Shown: positions 26,362-35,155 of the stretch, piece after piece | How the letters are laid out: the number at the start of each line of letters is the position of its first letter | How positions within the stretch are numbered: position 1 is the first letter of the stretch | Origin: Flavipsychrobacter sp. | GTDB taxonomy: Bacteria > Bacteroidota > Bacteroidia > Chitinophagales > Chitinophagaceae | Length of the DNA: 64,000 bases | Direction: 5' to 3' | Assembly (NCBI GenBank): GCA_016787265.1 | Contig: JAEUVF010000012.1 | Coordinates: 244,463-308,462 of the forward strand | Program-made: the position numbers and the translations under genes | Notes under the pieces: model-generated | Seen by the model: only the letters and a program-made list of their open reading frames with translations | Told to the model about the DNA's origin: nothing | The model's database searches: none

Positions 26362-27408
26362 ATGATGAAACGTGGAATGTACTTGTGGCGCTTCGGATTT
26401 TGCTGCCTGCTGGCGCTTCTGACCATAAACCAGGCATATGCCCAGGATCTCAGGTTCTCGCAGTGGTTCAACTCCCCTCTTACCACCAACCCTGCGAATA
26501 CCGGATTTATTCCCGATGCGGATTTTCGGATCGGTGCGAATTACCGGAGTCAGTTTATCAATGTGATGGATGTGCCCTATAAAACCATCAGCATATTTGG
26601 CGATGCTCAGATCATGCGCGATCGTATAGAAAGCGGATGGTTAGGTGTGGGGGGAGTAATCCTGAGGGATGTTGCCGGAAGTGGAAACTTAACCTCTACC
26701 AAAGTGTACGGATCACTGGCCTATCACCAGATGTTAGGATTGTCCAGTTTACTCTCTGCCGGATTTAACCTGGGTTGGGCAAATAAACGTATTGACCCTA
26801 CCCGCCTGAAGTTTCCGGATCAATTTAACCAGGCTACCGGGTTCTTTGATGCAGGGGTTCCAACCAGCGTAGTTTTCAATTCTACCAGCACCAGTTATAT
26901 GGATATGCAGGTGGGATTAAACTATGCATATTTTCCAACGGAAGATCTGTATGTGAATGGAGGTTTCTCTGTTCACCATATTAATCGCCCGAGAGAAACT
27001 TTTTTTACGGAGTCTGGTTTTGATAACAGACTCGCTCCCCGTTATATCGGTTTTGTGAATGCCAGTGTGAAACTGAACGATCAGGTGATTGTCAACCCGA
27101 TGGCCTATTATACCAATCAGGCAACTGCCTCTGAACTGGTAGGTGGATTAAGCGCTAACTACAATCTTAGTGGTGATGGTGAAACACAGGTCATTGGAGG
27201 TATGTATTACAGGGTAGGGGAGTCCCTTATTCCGCTGATCGGATTTCAATGGAAGAATTTCAGGATGAGTTTTACCTATGATGTAACCACTTCGTCTCTC
27301 TCTCAATACAATAATGCGCGTGGTGCTATCGAATTTTCGCTCTTAAAACATGGTTTTTATAGTGAAGGCCAGGGAAATCTCCGGCAATCTCTCTGTCCCA
27401 CTTTTTAG
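26362..27408 (+). CDS. PorP/SprF family T9SS outer-membrane protein
   Basis: A 348-residue outer-membrane beta-barrel with a signal peptide (to about residue 27). The opening DLRFSQWFNSPLTTNPA is the family hallmark (SQ-Y/F-N-x-P-x-NPA). PorP/SprF proteins work with T9SS type B cargo, probably as anchors or secretion partners, and SprF is needed for the SprB adhesin in Flavobacterium. The tight pairing with the cargo gene upstream supports this. A second pair is at 51013-56472. Confidence 0.92.
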   Translation: MMKRGMYLWRFGFCCLLALLTINQAYAQDLRFSQWFNSPLTTNPANTGFIPDADFRIGANYRSQFINVMDVPYKTISIFGDAQIMRDRIESGWLGVGGVILRDVAGSGNLTSTKVYGSLAYHQMLGLSSLLSAGFNLGWANKRIDPTRLKFPDQFNQATGFFDAGVPTSVVFNSTSTSYMDMQVGLNYAYFPTEDLYVNGGFSVHHINRPRETFFTESGFDNRLAPRYIGFVNASVKLNDQVIVNPMAYYTNQATASELVGGLSANYNLSGDGETQVIGGMYYRVGESLIPLIGFQWKNFRMSFTYDVTTSSLSQYNNARGAIEFSLLKHGFYSEGQGNLRQSLCPTF

Positions 27409-27410
27409 AG

Positions 27411-27418
27411 TAAATTTG
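27411..27418 (+). promoter_or_regulatory. TAnnTTTG -7 box four bases before an ATG
   Basis: TAAATTTG matches the Bacteroidota -7 consensus, and only four bases separate it from the ATG at 27423. Transcription would begin at about the start codon, so the mRNA would be leaderless or nearly so. No -33 box is visible. Confidence 0.5.
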
Positions 27419-27422
27419 TCCC

Positions 27423-28025
27423 ATGAAGAAAAGAATCGTACTGGCACTTACCTGCCTATGTCTTATTTCTACCAGTCTGTTTGCACAGGATGATACGGAA
27501 GCTGAAACACCCAAGGGGTTCGACAGAACCCGGCTCTTCGTTGGAGGCAACTTTGGCCTCAGTTTTGGCAACTTTACCTTCATCAATATTTCTCCGCAGC
27601 TGGGTTATCGGTTCAATGATCTTTTTGCCGCCGGTATTGGCATAAACGGACAGTTTTTGCAACGAAAATATCGATCTGGTGGAACTGTGGTAGAAAAAGA
27701 CCGGTATGGTGTTGCAGGGATGAATCTGTTCGGACGATTTTATCCCATTAAGCAGGGTTTTCTTCAATTGCAACCGGAAATGAATTATATCTGGGGAAGT
27801 AATATAAAATACACTTCTCAACAGGAAGTTAAAAGTTCCATTAATGGGAAAATTCTGCCGTCCCTCCTGGCAGGGGCAGGAGCTTATCTGCCTGCAGGCA
27901 GAGCCGGTGGCCTGATCATCATGGCACAATACGATCTTTTAAATAAGGACGGAATAGGACCTAATCCCAGCACTCCTTATGGAAAAAATATATTTATGAG
28001 CATTGGCTTTAATGCCGGACTCTAA
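27423..28025 (+). CDS. Small outer-membrane beta-barrel protein
   Basis: A 200-residue protein with a signal peptide (cleaved near LFAQ, residue 20) and repeated amphipathic strands such as RTRLFVGGNFGLSFGNF and SPQLGYRFND, ending in a short MSIGFNAGL strand. This is an eight-strand-type porin fold like the PorT/OmpX-style families. No function can be assigned. It contains a 16-base palindrome encoding LPAGRAGG, an apparent insertion between strands. It converges on the LOG-family gene with three bases between the stops. Confidence 0.82.
   Translation: MKKRIVLALTCLCLISTSLFAQDDTEAETPKGFDRTRLFVGGNFGLSFGNFTFINISPQLGYRFNDLFAAGIGINGQFLQRKYRSGGTVVEKDRYGVAGMNLFGRFYPIKQGFLQLQPEMNYIWGSNIKYTSQQEVKSSINGKILPSLLAGAGAYLPAGRAGGLIIMAQYDLLNKDGIGPNPSTPYGKNIFMSIGFNAGL
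27887..27902. repeat. Perfect 16-base palindrome within a beta-barrel gene
   Basis: TCTGCCTGCAGGCAGA reads the same on both strands and is translated as part of LPAGRAGG. The peptide looks like an inserted loop rather than a strand. A related palindrome lies in recG. Confidence 0.6.
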
Positions 28026-28028
28026 GAC

Positions 28029-28568
28029 TTATTGAATTTTATTGAACAACTCCACCGGATTATCGCATACGATGATCCGGTCCTCAAAGGGCTCATATAA
28101 AAACTGTTCATTGGATGCCTGACGCATGAACAGGATCAGATGCTGATAATAAGCTGCTGAATTCAACAGGTAAATTTTCTTATCATGAATTTTCAGCTGG
28201 TTCCAGGTGAGCATTTCGAAAAATTCATCCATGGTTCCAAAGCCTCCCGGCAAAATGATCGCTGCATCACTCATTTCATACATCATTCGCTTGCGGGTAT
28301 GCATATCGGGCACAACCGCCAATTCTGTAATTCCAGTATGCTGTTGCTCCCATTCTGTTAATACCTTGGGAATCACACCCATCACCTCCCCACCATGCTC
28401 CAGCACCGAATCTGCGATGATACCCATCAATCCTTTTTTGCCACCACCATATACCAGTTTTATCTGTAACATGGCCAGTAATTTGCCCAGTTCTGCTGTG
28501 TGTTTGGCGAATATTGGGTTATTGCCGGTCTGCGATCCGCAGAAAACAGCAATTGCTTTTATATTCAT
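28029..28568 (-). CDS. LOG family protein (TIGR00730 type)
   Basis: A 179-residue Rossmann-type enzyme of the LOG family, whose known members hydrolyse nucleoside 5'-monophosphates, such as cytokinin ribotides, to base plus ribose 5-phosphate. The catalytic signature PGGFGTMDEFFE and the preceding RKRMMYEMSDA helix are complete. KLVYGGGKKGLMG forms the nucleotide loop. Its real substrate in a soil-type bacterium may be AMP or a damaged nucleotide. A second, more distant LOG gene lies at 30193, on the far side of the symporter. Confidence 0.9.
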   Translation of the reverse strand: MNIKAIAVFCGSQTGNNPIFAKHTAELGKLLAMLQIKLVYGGGKKGLMGIIADSVLEHGGEVMGVIPKVLTEWEQQHTGITELAVVPDMHTRKRMMYEMSDAAIILPGGFGTMDEFFEMLTWNQLKIHDKKIYLLNSAAYYQHLILFMRQASNEQFLYEPFEDRIIVCDNPVELFNKIQ

Positions 28569-28635
28569 AGTTTAATTGTGTCAAAGTAAGCGTATTCCTA
28601 TTTACATTGTGGCAATTTTATAAAATCTTTATCGC

Positions 28636-30090
28636 ATGTCCTCTACTTTGCTCTTCACCTTTGTGATCGCATATTTCGCTGTTTTACTGGTTGTTGCCTA
28701 TATCACTTCCCGGAATTCCAATAATGAAAGTTTCTTCATCGGAAACAAAAATTCGAATTGGATGCTGGTGGCATTCGGAATGATCGGTACTTCACTGAGT
28801 GGAGTGACATTCGTTTCCGTTCCCGGCACCGTGGCAACCTCCGCTTTCAGTTATATGCAGGTAGTTATCGGTTACCTGCTGGGTTATATAGTTATCGCGT
28901 ATGTTTTATTACCGATTTACTATAAAATGAACCTGACTTCCATTTATAATTACCTGCAACAACGATTTGGGTTCACGGCCTATAAAACCGGCGCGCTGTT
29001 CTTTATCATTTCACGTACCATCGGCGCAACTGCCAGATTATACCTGGTAATCAATGTGCTTCAACTCTTTATTCTCGACGATCTGGGCATCCCATTCATT
29101 GTTACCTCACTGATCATTCTGCTCATGATCCTGCTTTATACTTTTGAGGGGGGTGTTAAAACCATTGTTTATACCGATACCCTGCAAACCAGTTTCATGT
29201 TACTCGGGCTGGTAGTTTGCGTTATCTATATCATGAACAACCTGGGTCTCAATTTCAGTGAAACTATGTCTGCGCTTTCCGCAAAAGGGTATACCAATAT
29301 TTTCAATTTCGATGTGAACAGCAAGGGCTTCTTCCTGAAGCAGATCCTGGGTGGTGCTTTTATCACCATCGCCATGACCGGCCTCGATCAGGAAATGATG
29401 CAGAAGAATATCTCGGTAAAAACCTTAAAGGATTCACAGAAGAATATTATGACCTTCAGTGTGATCATTGTATTCGTGAATTTCCTCTTTCTTCTGCTGG
29501 GTGGATTGCTATACATTTTTGCTGCACAGAAAGGCTTGGATGTGTCTGGTGATGATCTGTTTCCAACTGTCGCCCTGAGTTATCTTCCACCTATCACTGC
29601 TGTGATTTTTATTATCGCCCTTATCTCTGCTCTTTTTCCAAGTGCCGATGGCGCACTGACCGCTCTTACTTCTTCCTTTTGTATCGATATGCTTGGTATC
29701 AAGAGAAATCCCTCATTGGGGGAAAAGGATCAAAAGCGCATACGCATGACCGTTCACCTGAGTTTCACTGTGGTTTTCATGGCCTGCATCCTGATCTTCA
29801 AACTCATTGACAACAAATCTATCATTGGGGTTATTCTGGATCTGGCAGGTTATACCTACGGACCCCTGCTCGGACTTTTTTCTTTCGGTATCCTGACCAA
29901 CAGGAAGTTTGCCGAAAGTATTACTGTTACCATTATCTGTCTGCTGTCTCCGGTACTCAGTTACCTGATCAGTCAATATGCAAATCAACTGCTGGGTGGC
30001 TACCAGATCGGTATTGAGCTGCTGTTAATCAATGGATTAATCACTTTCCTGGGCTTGTTAATGATCTCCAAAAAACCTGCCCTGGCATAA
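28636..30090 (+). CDS. Sodium:solute symporter (SSS family)
   Basis: A 484-residue inner-membrane transporter with about thirteen helices. The N-terminal NESFFIGNKNSNWM and the segment TSLSGVTFVSVPG are typical of the SSS family, as is FEGGVKTIVYTDTLQ in the sixth-helix region. SSS members bring in sugars, amino acids, vitamins or acids with sodium ions; the motif set does not fix the substrate. It is divergent from the LOG gene upstream and separated from the second LOG gene by a hairpin-bearing gap. Confidence 0.92.
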   Translation: MSSTLLFTFVIAYFAVLLVVAYITSRNSNNESFFIGNKNSNWMLVAFGMIGTSLSGVTFVSVPGTVATSAFSYMQVVIGYLLGYIVIAYVLLPIYYKMNLTSIYNYLQQRFGFTAYKTGALFFIISRTIGATARLYLVINVLQLFILDDLGIPFIVTSLIILLMILLYTFEGGVKTIVYTDTLQTSFMLLGLVVCVIYIMNNLGLNFSETMSALSAKGYTNIFNFDVNSKGFFLKQILGGAFITIAMTGLDQEMMQKNISVKTLKDSQKNIMTFSVIIVFVNFLFLLLGGLLYIFAAQKGLDVSGDDLFPTVALSYLPPITAVIFIIALISALFPSADGALTALTSSFCIDMLGIKRNPSLGEKDQKRIRMTVHLSFTVVFMACILIFKLIDNKSIIGVILDLAGYTYGPLLGLFSFGILTNRKFAESITVTIICLLSPVLSYLISQYANQLLGGYQIGIELLLINGLITFLGLLMISKKPALA

Positions 30091-30132
30091 ACTAAAGCAG
30101 GAAAATCTACGTTTTAAGTAAGTAAACCTACG

Positions 30133-30162
30133 ATGCCATCCATCGAATCAAATGGGTGGCAT
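30133..30162. repeat. Inverted repeat upstream of LOG-family gene
   Basis: ATGCCATCCAT and ATGGGTGGCAT pair over eleven positions with one wobble and an eight-base loop. There is no T-run after it, so it is not a standard terminator. It lies 30 bases before the proposed LOG start and may affect its expression. Confidence 0.45.
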
Positions 30163-30192
30163 TGTTGTCTCCTAACCTTAAAATGGAAGACG

Positions 30193-30888
30193 ATGAACGA
30201 TACAATCCGTATGACGAAGCAAAGGCGTTGGAGTGAATCCAAGGCGCAGTCGAGCTGGCAGATCTTTAAAATCATGGCAGAGTTTGTGGATGGATTTGAA
30301 GCACTGGCCAAACTGGGCCCCTGTATTTCCATTTTCGGTTCAGCACGTACTGAACCAGGTCACGCCGCTTATGAACTGACTGTAGACGTAGCCAAGCGAT
30401 TGGCAGATGAAGGTTTCGGTATTATTTCAGGTGGCGGTCCGGGTATTATGGAAGCTGCCAACAAAGGTGCCCAGCTGGGTGGTGGAAAATCCGTGGGACT
30501 GAATATCGAACTCCCCTTTGAACAGCATGCCAATCCTTATATCGACCGGGATGCCAACCTGCATTTCGAATATTTCTTTGTTCGTAAAACCATGTTTACC
30601 AAATACTCCCAGGGTTTTGTCATGATGCCCGGTGGATTTGGTACAATGGATGAATTTTTTGAAGTGGGTACCCTCATCCAGACCGGAAAAATGTTACAGG
30701 TGCCGCTGATCCTGGTGGATAGCTCCTATTGGGGCGGACTCATGAACTGGCTGGAATCGACCATGCTGAAGGAAGGTTATATCTCTCCGGAGGATCTGGA
30801 CCTGCTGAAAATGGTGGATACTGCTGATGAAGTTGCCGAACAGGTCTTACATTTCTATAGTAAACATCCGCTGCAGCCGAATTTCTAA
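30193..30888 (+). CDS. LOG family protein, longer TIGR00730-type paralogue
   Basis: A 232-residue LOG-family enzyme, probably a nucleoside-monophosphate phosphoribohydrolase. The family block MMPGGFGTMDEFFE is intact, preceded by FFVRKTMFTKYSQG and the loop ISGGGPGIMEAANKG. I chose ATG 30193 because the frame upstream reads like non-coding sequence and part of it forms a hairpin; another ATG is at 30211. It differs from the shorter LOG gene at 28029 in having a long N-terminal helix (SSWQIFKIMAEFVDGFE). It ends 33 bases before the O-methyltransferase gene. Confidence 0.9.
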   Translation: MNDTIRMTKQRRWSESKAQSSWQIFKIMAEFVDGFEALAKLGPCISIFGSARTEPGHAAYELTVDVAKRLADEGFGIISGGGPGIMEAANKGAQLGGGKSVGLNIELPFEQHANPYIDRDANLHFEYFFVRKTMFTKYSQGFVMMPGGFGTMDEFFEVGTLIQTGKMLQVPLILVDSSYWGGLMNWLESTMLKEGYISPEDLDLLKMVDTADEVAEQVLHFYSKHPLQPNF

Positions 30889-30899
30889 AAATTTGGGCC

Positions 30900-30907
30900 T
30901 ATTTTTG
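30900..30907 (+). promoter_or_regulatory. TAnnTTTG -7 box ahead of the O-methyltransferase
   Basis: TATTTTTG fits the Bacteroidota -7 consensus and lies 14 bases before the TTG start at 30922. No -33 partner is seen. Confidence 0.4.
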
Positions 30908-30921
30908 CACAAATTGTCCAC

Positions 30922-31563
30922 TTGGAGGAATTGATTCATCAGCCGATAAATGAATATGCAGAGCGGTTTAGTTCTGCAGAATCACCCCTGTTGGAGGAGA
31001 TCAACAAGTATACGCAGGCAAATCATCCGCATGCGCATATGCTGAGTGGTCGTTTGCAGGGGCGATTTCTTTCTATGCTCAGCCGGCTCGTTCAACCTCA
31101 ATACATCCTGGAAATCGGAACCTTCACAGGATACAGTGCACTTTGTCTGGCAGAAGGACTGACTCCAACCGGTAACTTACATACCATTGAAATAAGGCAG
31201 GAAGATGCAGAAACAGCAAAAGCATATTTTGATCGTTCTGCCTATGCCAATCAGATTCATCTGATGATTGGTGCAGCTGCCACCATTATTCCACAATTGC
31301 CTTTTACCTGGGACCTGGTTTTTATCGATGCAGATAAAACCGGGTACATTGAATATTATGAACTGGTGGTTCCCAGGCTCAGAAAAGGTGGGTTGATTAT
31401 TGCAGACAATGTGTTGTTTCATGGTCAGGTGCTTGAAACCGTGATCAGTGGAAAAAATGCCAAAGCAATACATTCATTTAATGAACATGTAAAGTCTGAT
31501 CCAAGGGTGGAAACCAGTTTGGTTACCCTTCGCGACGGACTTTTATTAATCCGGAAAAACTAA
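30922..31563 (+). CDS. Class I SAM-dependent O-methyltransferase
   Basis: A 213-residue methyltransferase of the catechol/caffeoyl-CoA O-methyltransferase type (Methyltransf_3). The SAM loop EIGTFTGYSALCLAEGL, the acidic TIEI, the metal-binding DADKTGYIEYYE and DNVLFHGQV are present. It starts with TTG; no in-frame ATG or GTG precedes the conserved region. The physiological acceptor is unknown. Four bases separate its stop from the glucosaminidase-LysM gene. Confidence 0.9.
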   Translation: MEELIHQPINEYAERFSSAESPLLEEINKYTQANHPHAHMLSGRLQGRFLSMLSRLVQPQYILEIGTFTGYSALCLAEGLTPTGNLHTIEIRQEDAETAKAYFDRSAYANQIHLMIGAAATIIPQLPFTWDLVFIDADKTGYIEYYELVVPRLRKGGLIIADNVLFHGQVLETVISGKNAKAIHSFNEHVKSDPRVETSLVTLRDGLLLIRKN

Positions 31564-31567
31564 GATC

Positions 31568-32776
31568 ATGAAGCGTCCAATCCTATTGATCCTGTTCTTC
31601 GCTTTTATCAGCCGGACCAATGCCCAGCAAAACCCGACTGTACTGGCTTATATCCAGGAATACCGGCAGCTCGCTGTTGATGAAATGCTCAGAACCGGTG
31701 TACCTGCAGCCATCAAACTGGCCCAGGGAATCCATGAAACCATGGCCGGCCAGAGTGACCTGGTAATGCGCTCGAATAATCATTTCGGGATTAAGTGCAA
31801 GTCTACCTGGACCGGCGAAAAAGTATATCACGATGATGATGCAGCAGGGGAATGTTTCCGTAGTTATGGATCCGCTTCTGATTCCTATCGGGATCATTCA
31901 GATTTTTTGAAGTCAAACCAGCGGTATAGTTTTCTTTTCAGAATCGATCCAACCGACTACGAAGCCTGGGCTTATGGACTCAAAAAAGCGGGTTATGCAA
32001 CTAATATCAGGTATTCCCAGATTCTGATCAAACTGATTGAAACCTATAACCTGCAGGATTATACGCTGATTGCTCTCGGTAAGAAAGCTCCATCCGATGA
32101 ATTGCTGGTTGGTATTCGTCCGCCAAAGCAGGATGTTATAGAAATACCAGTTCCACCGGCAGTATCAAATCATCCTTCCGGTGTATTTGAGATCAACAAC
32201 ACGAAGGTATTATATGCAAAAGCTGGTACCAGTTTACTTGCACTGGCAGATGAACACCGGGTTTCTTTGTCGCGTCTACTCGATTACAACGATATTACCC
32301 CGGGAGAGGGTGATCTGCTGGCAACCGATCAGCTCATTTTTCTGCAACGAAAAAAGAAGACCGGTGCCGGACTTTTTCACATTGTAGCATCCAATGAAAC
32401 CTTGTATGATATTGCGCAGGCGGAAGGTATTCGTTATGGCTCTCTATTGGAATTAAACCATCTGCACCCTGATATGGAGCCGGCACCAGGGGAGCGTTTG
32501 TACCTGAAAGAAAAATCACCCAAACAACCGCTGCTGGCTGGAGATAAACGTCCGAAACAAAGATCCGAGCTGGCTTATACCAGTTCCAGACCAACTGATT
32601 TGGTACAGCAGGCATCCTTTAAACAAAAACCGGTACAGCACATCGTGCGGGAAAAGGAAACCCTCTACGGTATCAGTAAAAAATACGGAGTTAGTATTGA
32701 GCAGGTTAAAGAATGGAACCGGTTGAATACTAATGGACTGAAAACCGGCCAACAATTACTTATTTACACAAACTGA
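31568..32776 (+). CDS. Secreted glucosaminidase with LysM domains
   Basis: A 402-residue cell-wall enzyme. A signal peptide (to about residue 19) precedes a GH73-type N-acetylglucosaminidase domain (about 30-165) with AAIKLAQGIHETMAG, which holds the catalytic Glu, and NNHFGIKC. Three LysM-like repeats follow; the last two are clear (HIVASNETLYDIA and HIVREKETLYGISKKYG). It would cut peptidoglycan glycan strands while LysM anchors it to the wall. It sits between the O-methyltransferase and hpt with almost no gaps, so all three may share a transcript. Confidence 0.9.
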   Translation: MKRPILLILFFAFISRTNAQQNPTVLAYIQEYRQLAVDEMLRTGVPAAIKLAQGIHETMAGQSDLVMRSNNHFGIKCKSTWTGEKVYHDDDAAGECFRSYGSASDSYRDHSDFLKSNQRYSFLFRIDPTDYEAWAYGLKKAGYATNIRYSQILIKLIETYNLQDYTLIALGKKAPSDELLVGIRPPKQDVIEIPVPPAVSNHPSGVFEINNTKVLYAKAGTSLLALADEHRVSLSRLLDYNDITPGEGDLLATDQLIFLQRKKKTGAGLFHIVASNETLYDIAQAEGIRYGSLLELNHLHPDMEPAPGERLYLKEKSPKQPLLAGDKRPKQRSELAYTSSRPTDLVQQASFKQKPVQHIVREKETLYGISKKYGVSIEQVKEWNRLNTNGLKTGQQLLIYTN

Positions 32777-32777
32777 T

Positions 32778-33320
32778 ATGTCTGTTTTACAGGTTAAGGA
32801 TAAACTGTTCGAGCCCTATCTGACGGCTGAAGAAATCAATGGGCAGGTACAGCGACTGGCAGCAGAAATCAATCGCGATTATGAGGGAAAGAAACCCCTG
32901 TTTATAGCCATCCTGAATGGTTCCTTTATGTTTGCCTCAGATCTCTTTAAAGCCATCCGCATTGACGCAGAAATCTGTTTTATTAAACTGGCTTCTTATA
33001 AAGGGACCAAGTCTACCGGCCAGGTGATAACTGCTATTGGGCTGGACACAGATGTCCACGACCGGCATGTTATTATAGTAGAGGATATTGTAGATACCGG
33101 TAAAACCTTGCATGAGTTTCTCCCCCAGTTACACCACCAGCAACCGGCCTCCCTGGAACTGGCTGTATTGTTGCACAAACCGGAAGCCACGCGCTTCCCG
33201 GTTCCACTCAAATACCTGGGATTCAGTATCCCGGATAAGTTTGTACTGGGCTATGGATTAGATTATGATGGGCTTGGACGCAATATTCCGGAGATTTACC
33301 AGTTAAAGGAGAACCATTAA
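32778..33320 (+). CDS. hpt: Hypoxanthine phosphoribosyltransferase
   Basis: A 180-residue purine-salvage enzyme joining hypoxanthine or guanine to PRPP to give IMP or GMP. VIIVEDIVDTGKTL is the PRPP-binding motif, IAILNGSFMFASDL the first substrate loop, and KFVLGYGLDYDG the purine-side end. Length is normal. It begins one base after the stop of the LysM gene, and a weak hairpin with a T-run follows. Confidence 0.95.
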   Translation: MSVLQVKDKLFEPYLTAEEINGQVQRLAAEINRDYEGKKPLFIAILNGSFMFASDLFKAIRIDAEICFIKLASYKGTKSTGQVITAIGLDTDVHDRHVIIVEDIVDTGKTLHEFLPQLHHQQPASLELAVLLHKPEATRFPVPLKYLGFSIPDKFVLGYGLDYDGLGRNIPEIYQLKENH

Positions 33321-33339
33321 AGCTATATCGGCTTTTTTT
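33319..33339 (+). terminator. Weak hairpin with T-run after hpt
   Basis: AAAGC pairs with GCTTT around a seven-base loop and continues into a run of Ts. The stem is only five pairs, so termination may be partial. Confidence 0.4.
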
Positions 33340-33391
33340 GGTACCCCTAAAACCTAATATGACCTAATTTCGAGTTGTAATTCCCGCCGTC

Positions 33392-35155
33392 CTGAAAACT
33401 GTAGTTGCCATATTAATCCTTGTACTGGCAGGATCGTACGCAGATGCACAGTATTATTTTCGAGGTGAGATAAGGGATGAAACCCAGAAGCCGCTTTCGA
33501 ATGTAAAAATGACCATGCATTCTACGGGCTACCTCTTTTATTCCGGTGCTTCGGGTGGTTTTGGTATCACCTCTGCCAAAGCGGAGGACTCGGTTACACT
33601 GAGCCTCGATGGCTATAAAGTTTCCACCTTTCTTCTAAAAAGCAATAAGGAAAATAACCTCGTTTTACCCCTCCTGGTAAAGAAGGCATCCCAGCCTGAA
33701 AAAAGACTGATGTCGCTGGCCCGGGATATCAAACCCGCCGAGCTTGCAAAATTCTCTGTAGGCGGTGAAACCTACAGTAGTCTGCGGGAGAACGATTATA
33801 TGGAGGCGGCCAAATTTCCCACTATTGATTTCGCAGTGAATACGGATAAAGCTTCCTATAGTAATATTCGTCGTTTTATTAATATGGGTAGCACAGTGCC
33901 GCCGGATGCTGTGCGAATTGAAGAAATGCTGAATTATTTTGCCCTGGAGTATGAACAGCCTGAAGCTGGCCAGGATTTTTCAATCCGTACCAGTTTGTCT
34001 GAGTGCCCCTGGCGGCCTGCCAATCAGCTCTTCTATGTGAAGCTAAGTGCCCGAAAACTGGACATGGCCCAGGTTCCGCCCAGTAACCTGGTGTTCCTGA
34101 TTGATGTTTCCGGCTCAATGGATATGCCCAACCGCCTGCCCCTCCTTAAAACAGCCTTTAAGCTGATGGTGAATAACCTTCGCCCGATTGATACGATTTC
34201 AATTGTGGTATATGGAGGCACAGTCGGAGTTTGGCTGCAGCCTACTTCGGGTGTTGAAAAAGAAAAGATTAATAAATCCATTGAAGAATTGTCTCCTGGC
34301 GGAAGCACAGCCGGCGAATCAGGTATCCTGGCAGCTTACCGGCTGGCTGAAAGTACCTTTATCCCCAATGGCAACAACAGGGTTGTTCTGGCAACCGATG
34401 GCGATTTCAATGTGGGACAAACCTCTGAAGAAGCGCTTGAACGGATGATCGTGCAACAAAGACAAAAAGGAATTTATCTCACCTGTCTTGGAGTTGGCAT
34501 GGGTAATTACAAGGATTCCAAACTGGAAGTGCTGGCTAAAAAGGGAAACGGGAATTTTGCTTACCTGGATAATGAAAAAGAAGCAGAGAAAGTGCTGGTA
34601 AAGGAATTGACACAAACGATGTATTCTGTGGCGGATGATGCTTTACTGCATGTAAGTTTTCATCCTGCCAATGTGAAGAACTACCGTCTGATCGGGTTTG
34701 ATAATAAATTCAGTGCCCTATCAGCTGAAGGCGATGGTTTGCTCGAAGGGGGAGAGGTTGGTTCAGGGCATACCCTGATGGCCATCTTTGAATTAACACC
34801 TACAGAAAAATATGATTCCAGCGCATTACTTGCAAAAATAGAATTGAGTTATAAACACCCGAATGACAGTCTCCGCCAAACGCTGATCCGCGAAGTGACG
34901 GATAGCCGGATTCAGTCTTTTCAAACCCTGCCATACACCTATCGCATGGCTGCAGGTATTACGCTCTTTGGATCTGTATTGAAAGAATCCAGGTTTGTTA
35001 AGCCGGCTAATTTGCAGGATGTACTTACTATTATTAATCCCATTTCCAACCAGAATGACCTGGTTCAACAGGAACTGATTGGGTTGGTGGAGAAAGCGAA
35101 AAAAATCTACTACAAAGGAAAGGCTTCCAAACTCAAGCCCAATTTGTTTTGGTGA
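33392..35155 (+). CDS. Secreted VWA-domain protein, YfbK-like (non-ATG start)
   Basis: A protein of about 588 residues. The frame is open back to a stop at 33365, and the codons from CTG 33392 read as a textbook signal peptide (KTVVAILILVLAGSYADAQ), yet no ATG, GTG or TTG lies there; the first ATG (33509) would remove the signal peptide and an N-terminal carboxypeptidase-regulatory-like strand domain. The body has a YfbK-type N-terminal domain (ECPWRP), a VWA domain with MIDAS motif DVSGSM and ATDGDFN, and a DUF3520-like C-terminus. It probably binds partner proteins through metal. The 3' end overlaps the convergent cyclase gene by 46 bases. Confidence 0.85.
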   Translation: MKTVVAILILVLAGSYADAQYYFRGEIRDETQKPLSNVKMTMHSTGYLFYSGASGGFGITSAKAEDSVTLSLDGYKVSTFLLKSNKENNLVLPLLVKKASQPEKRLMSLARDIKPAELAKFSVGGETYSSLRENDYMEAAKFPTIDFAVNTDKASYSNIRRFINMGSTVPPDAVRIEEMLNYFALEYEQPEAGQDFSIRTSLSECPWRPANQLFYVKLSARKLDMAQVPPSNLVFLIDVSGSMDMPNRLPLLKTAFKLMVNNLRPIDTISIVVYGGTVGVWLQPTSGVEKEKINKSIEELSPGGSTAGESGILAAYRLAESTFIPNGNNRVVLATDGDFNVGQTSEEALERMIVQQRQKGIYLTCLGVGMGNYKDSKLEVLAKKGNGNFAYLDNEKEAEKVLVKELTQTMYSVADDALLHVSFHPANVKNYRLIGFDNKFSALSAEGDGLLEGGEVGSGHTLMAIFELTPTEKYDSSALLAKIELSYKHPNDSLRQTLIREVTDSRIQSFQTLPYTYRMAAGITLFGSVLKESRFVKPANLQDVLTIINPISNQNDLVQQELIGLVEKAKKIYYKGKASKLKPNLFW

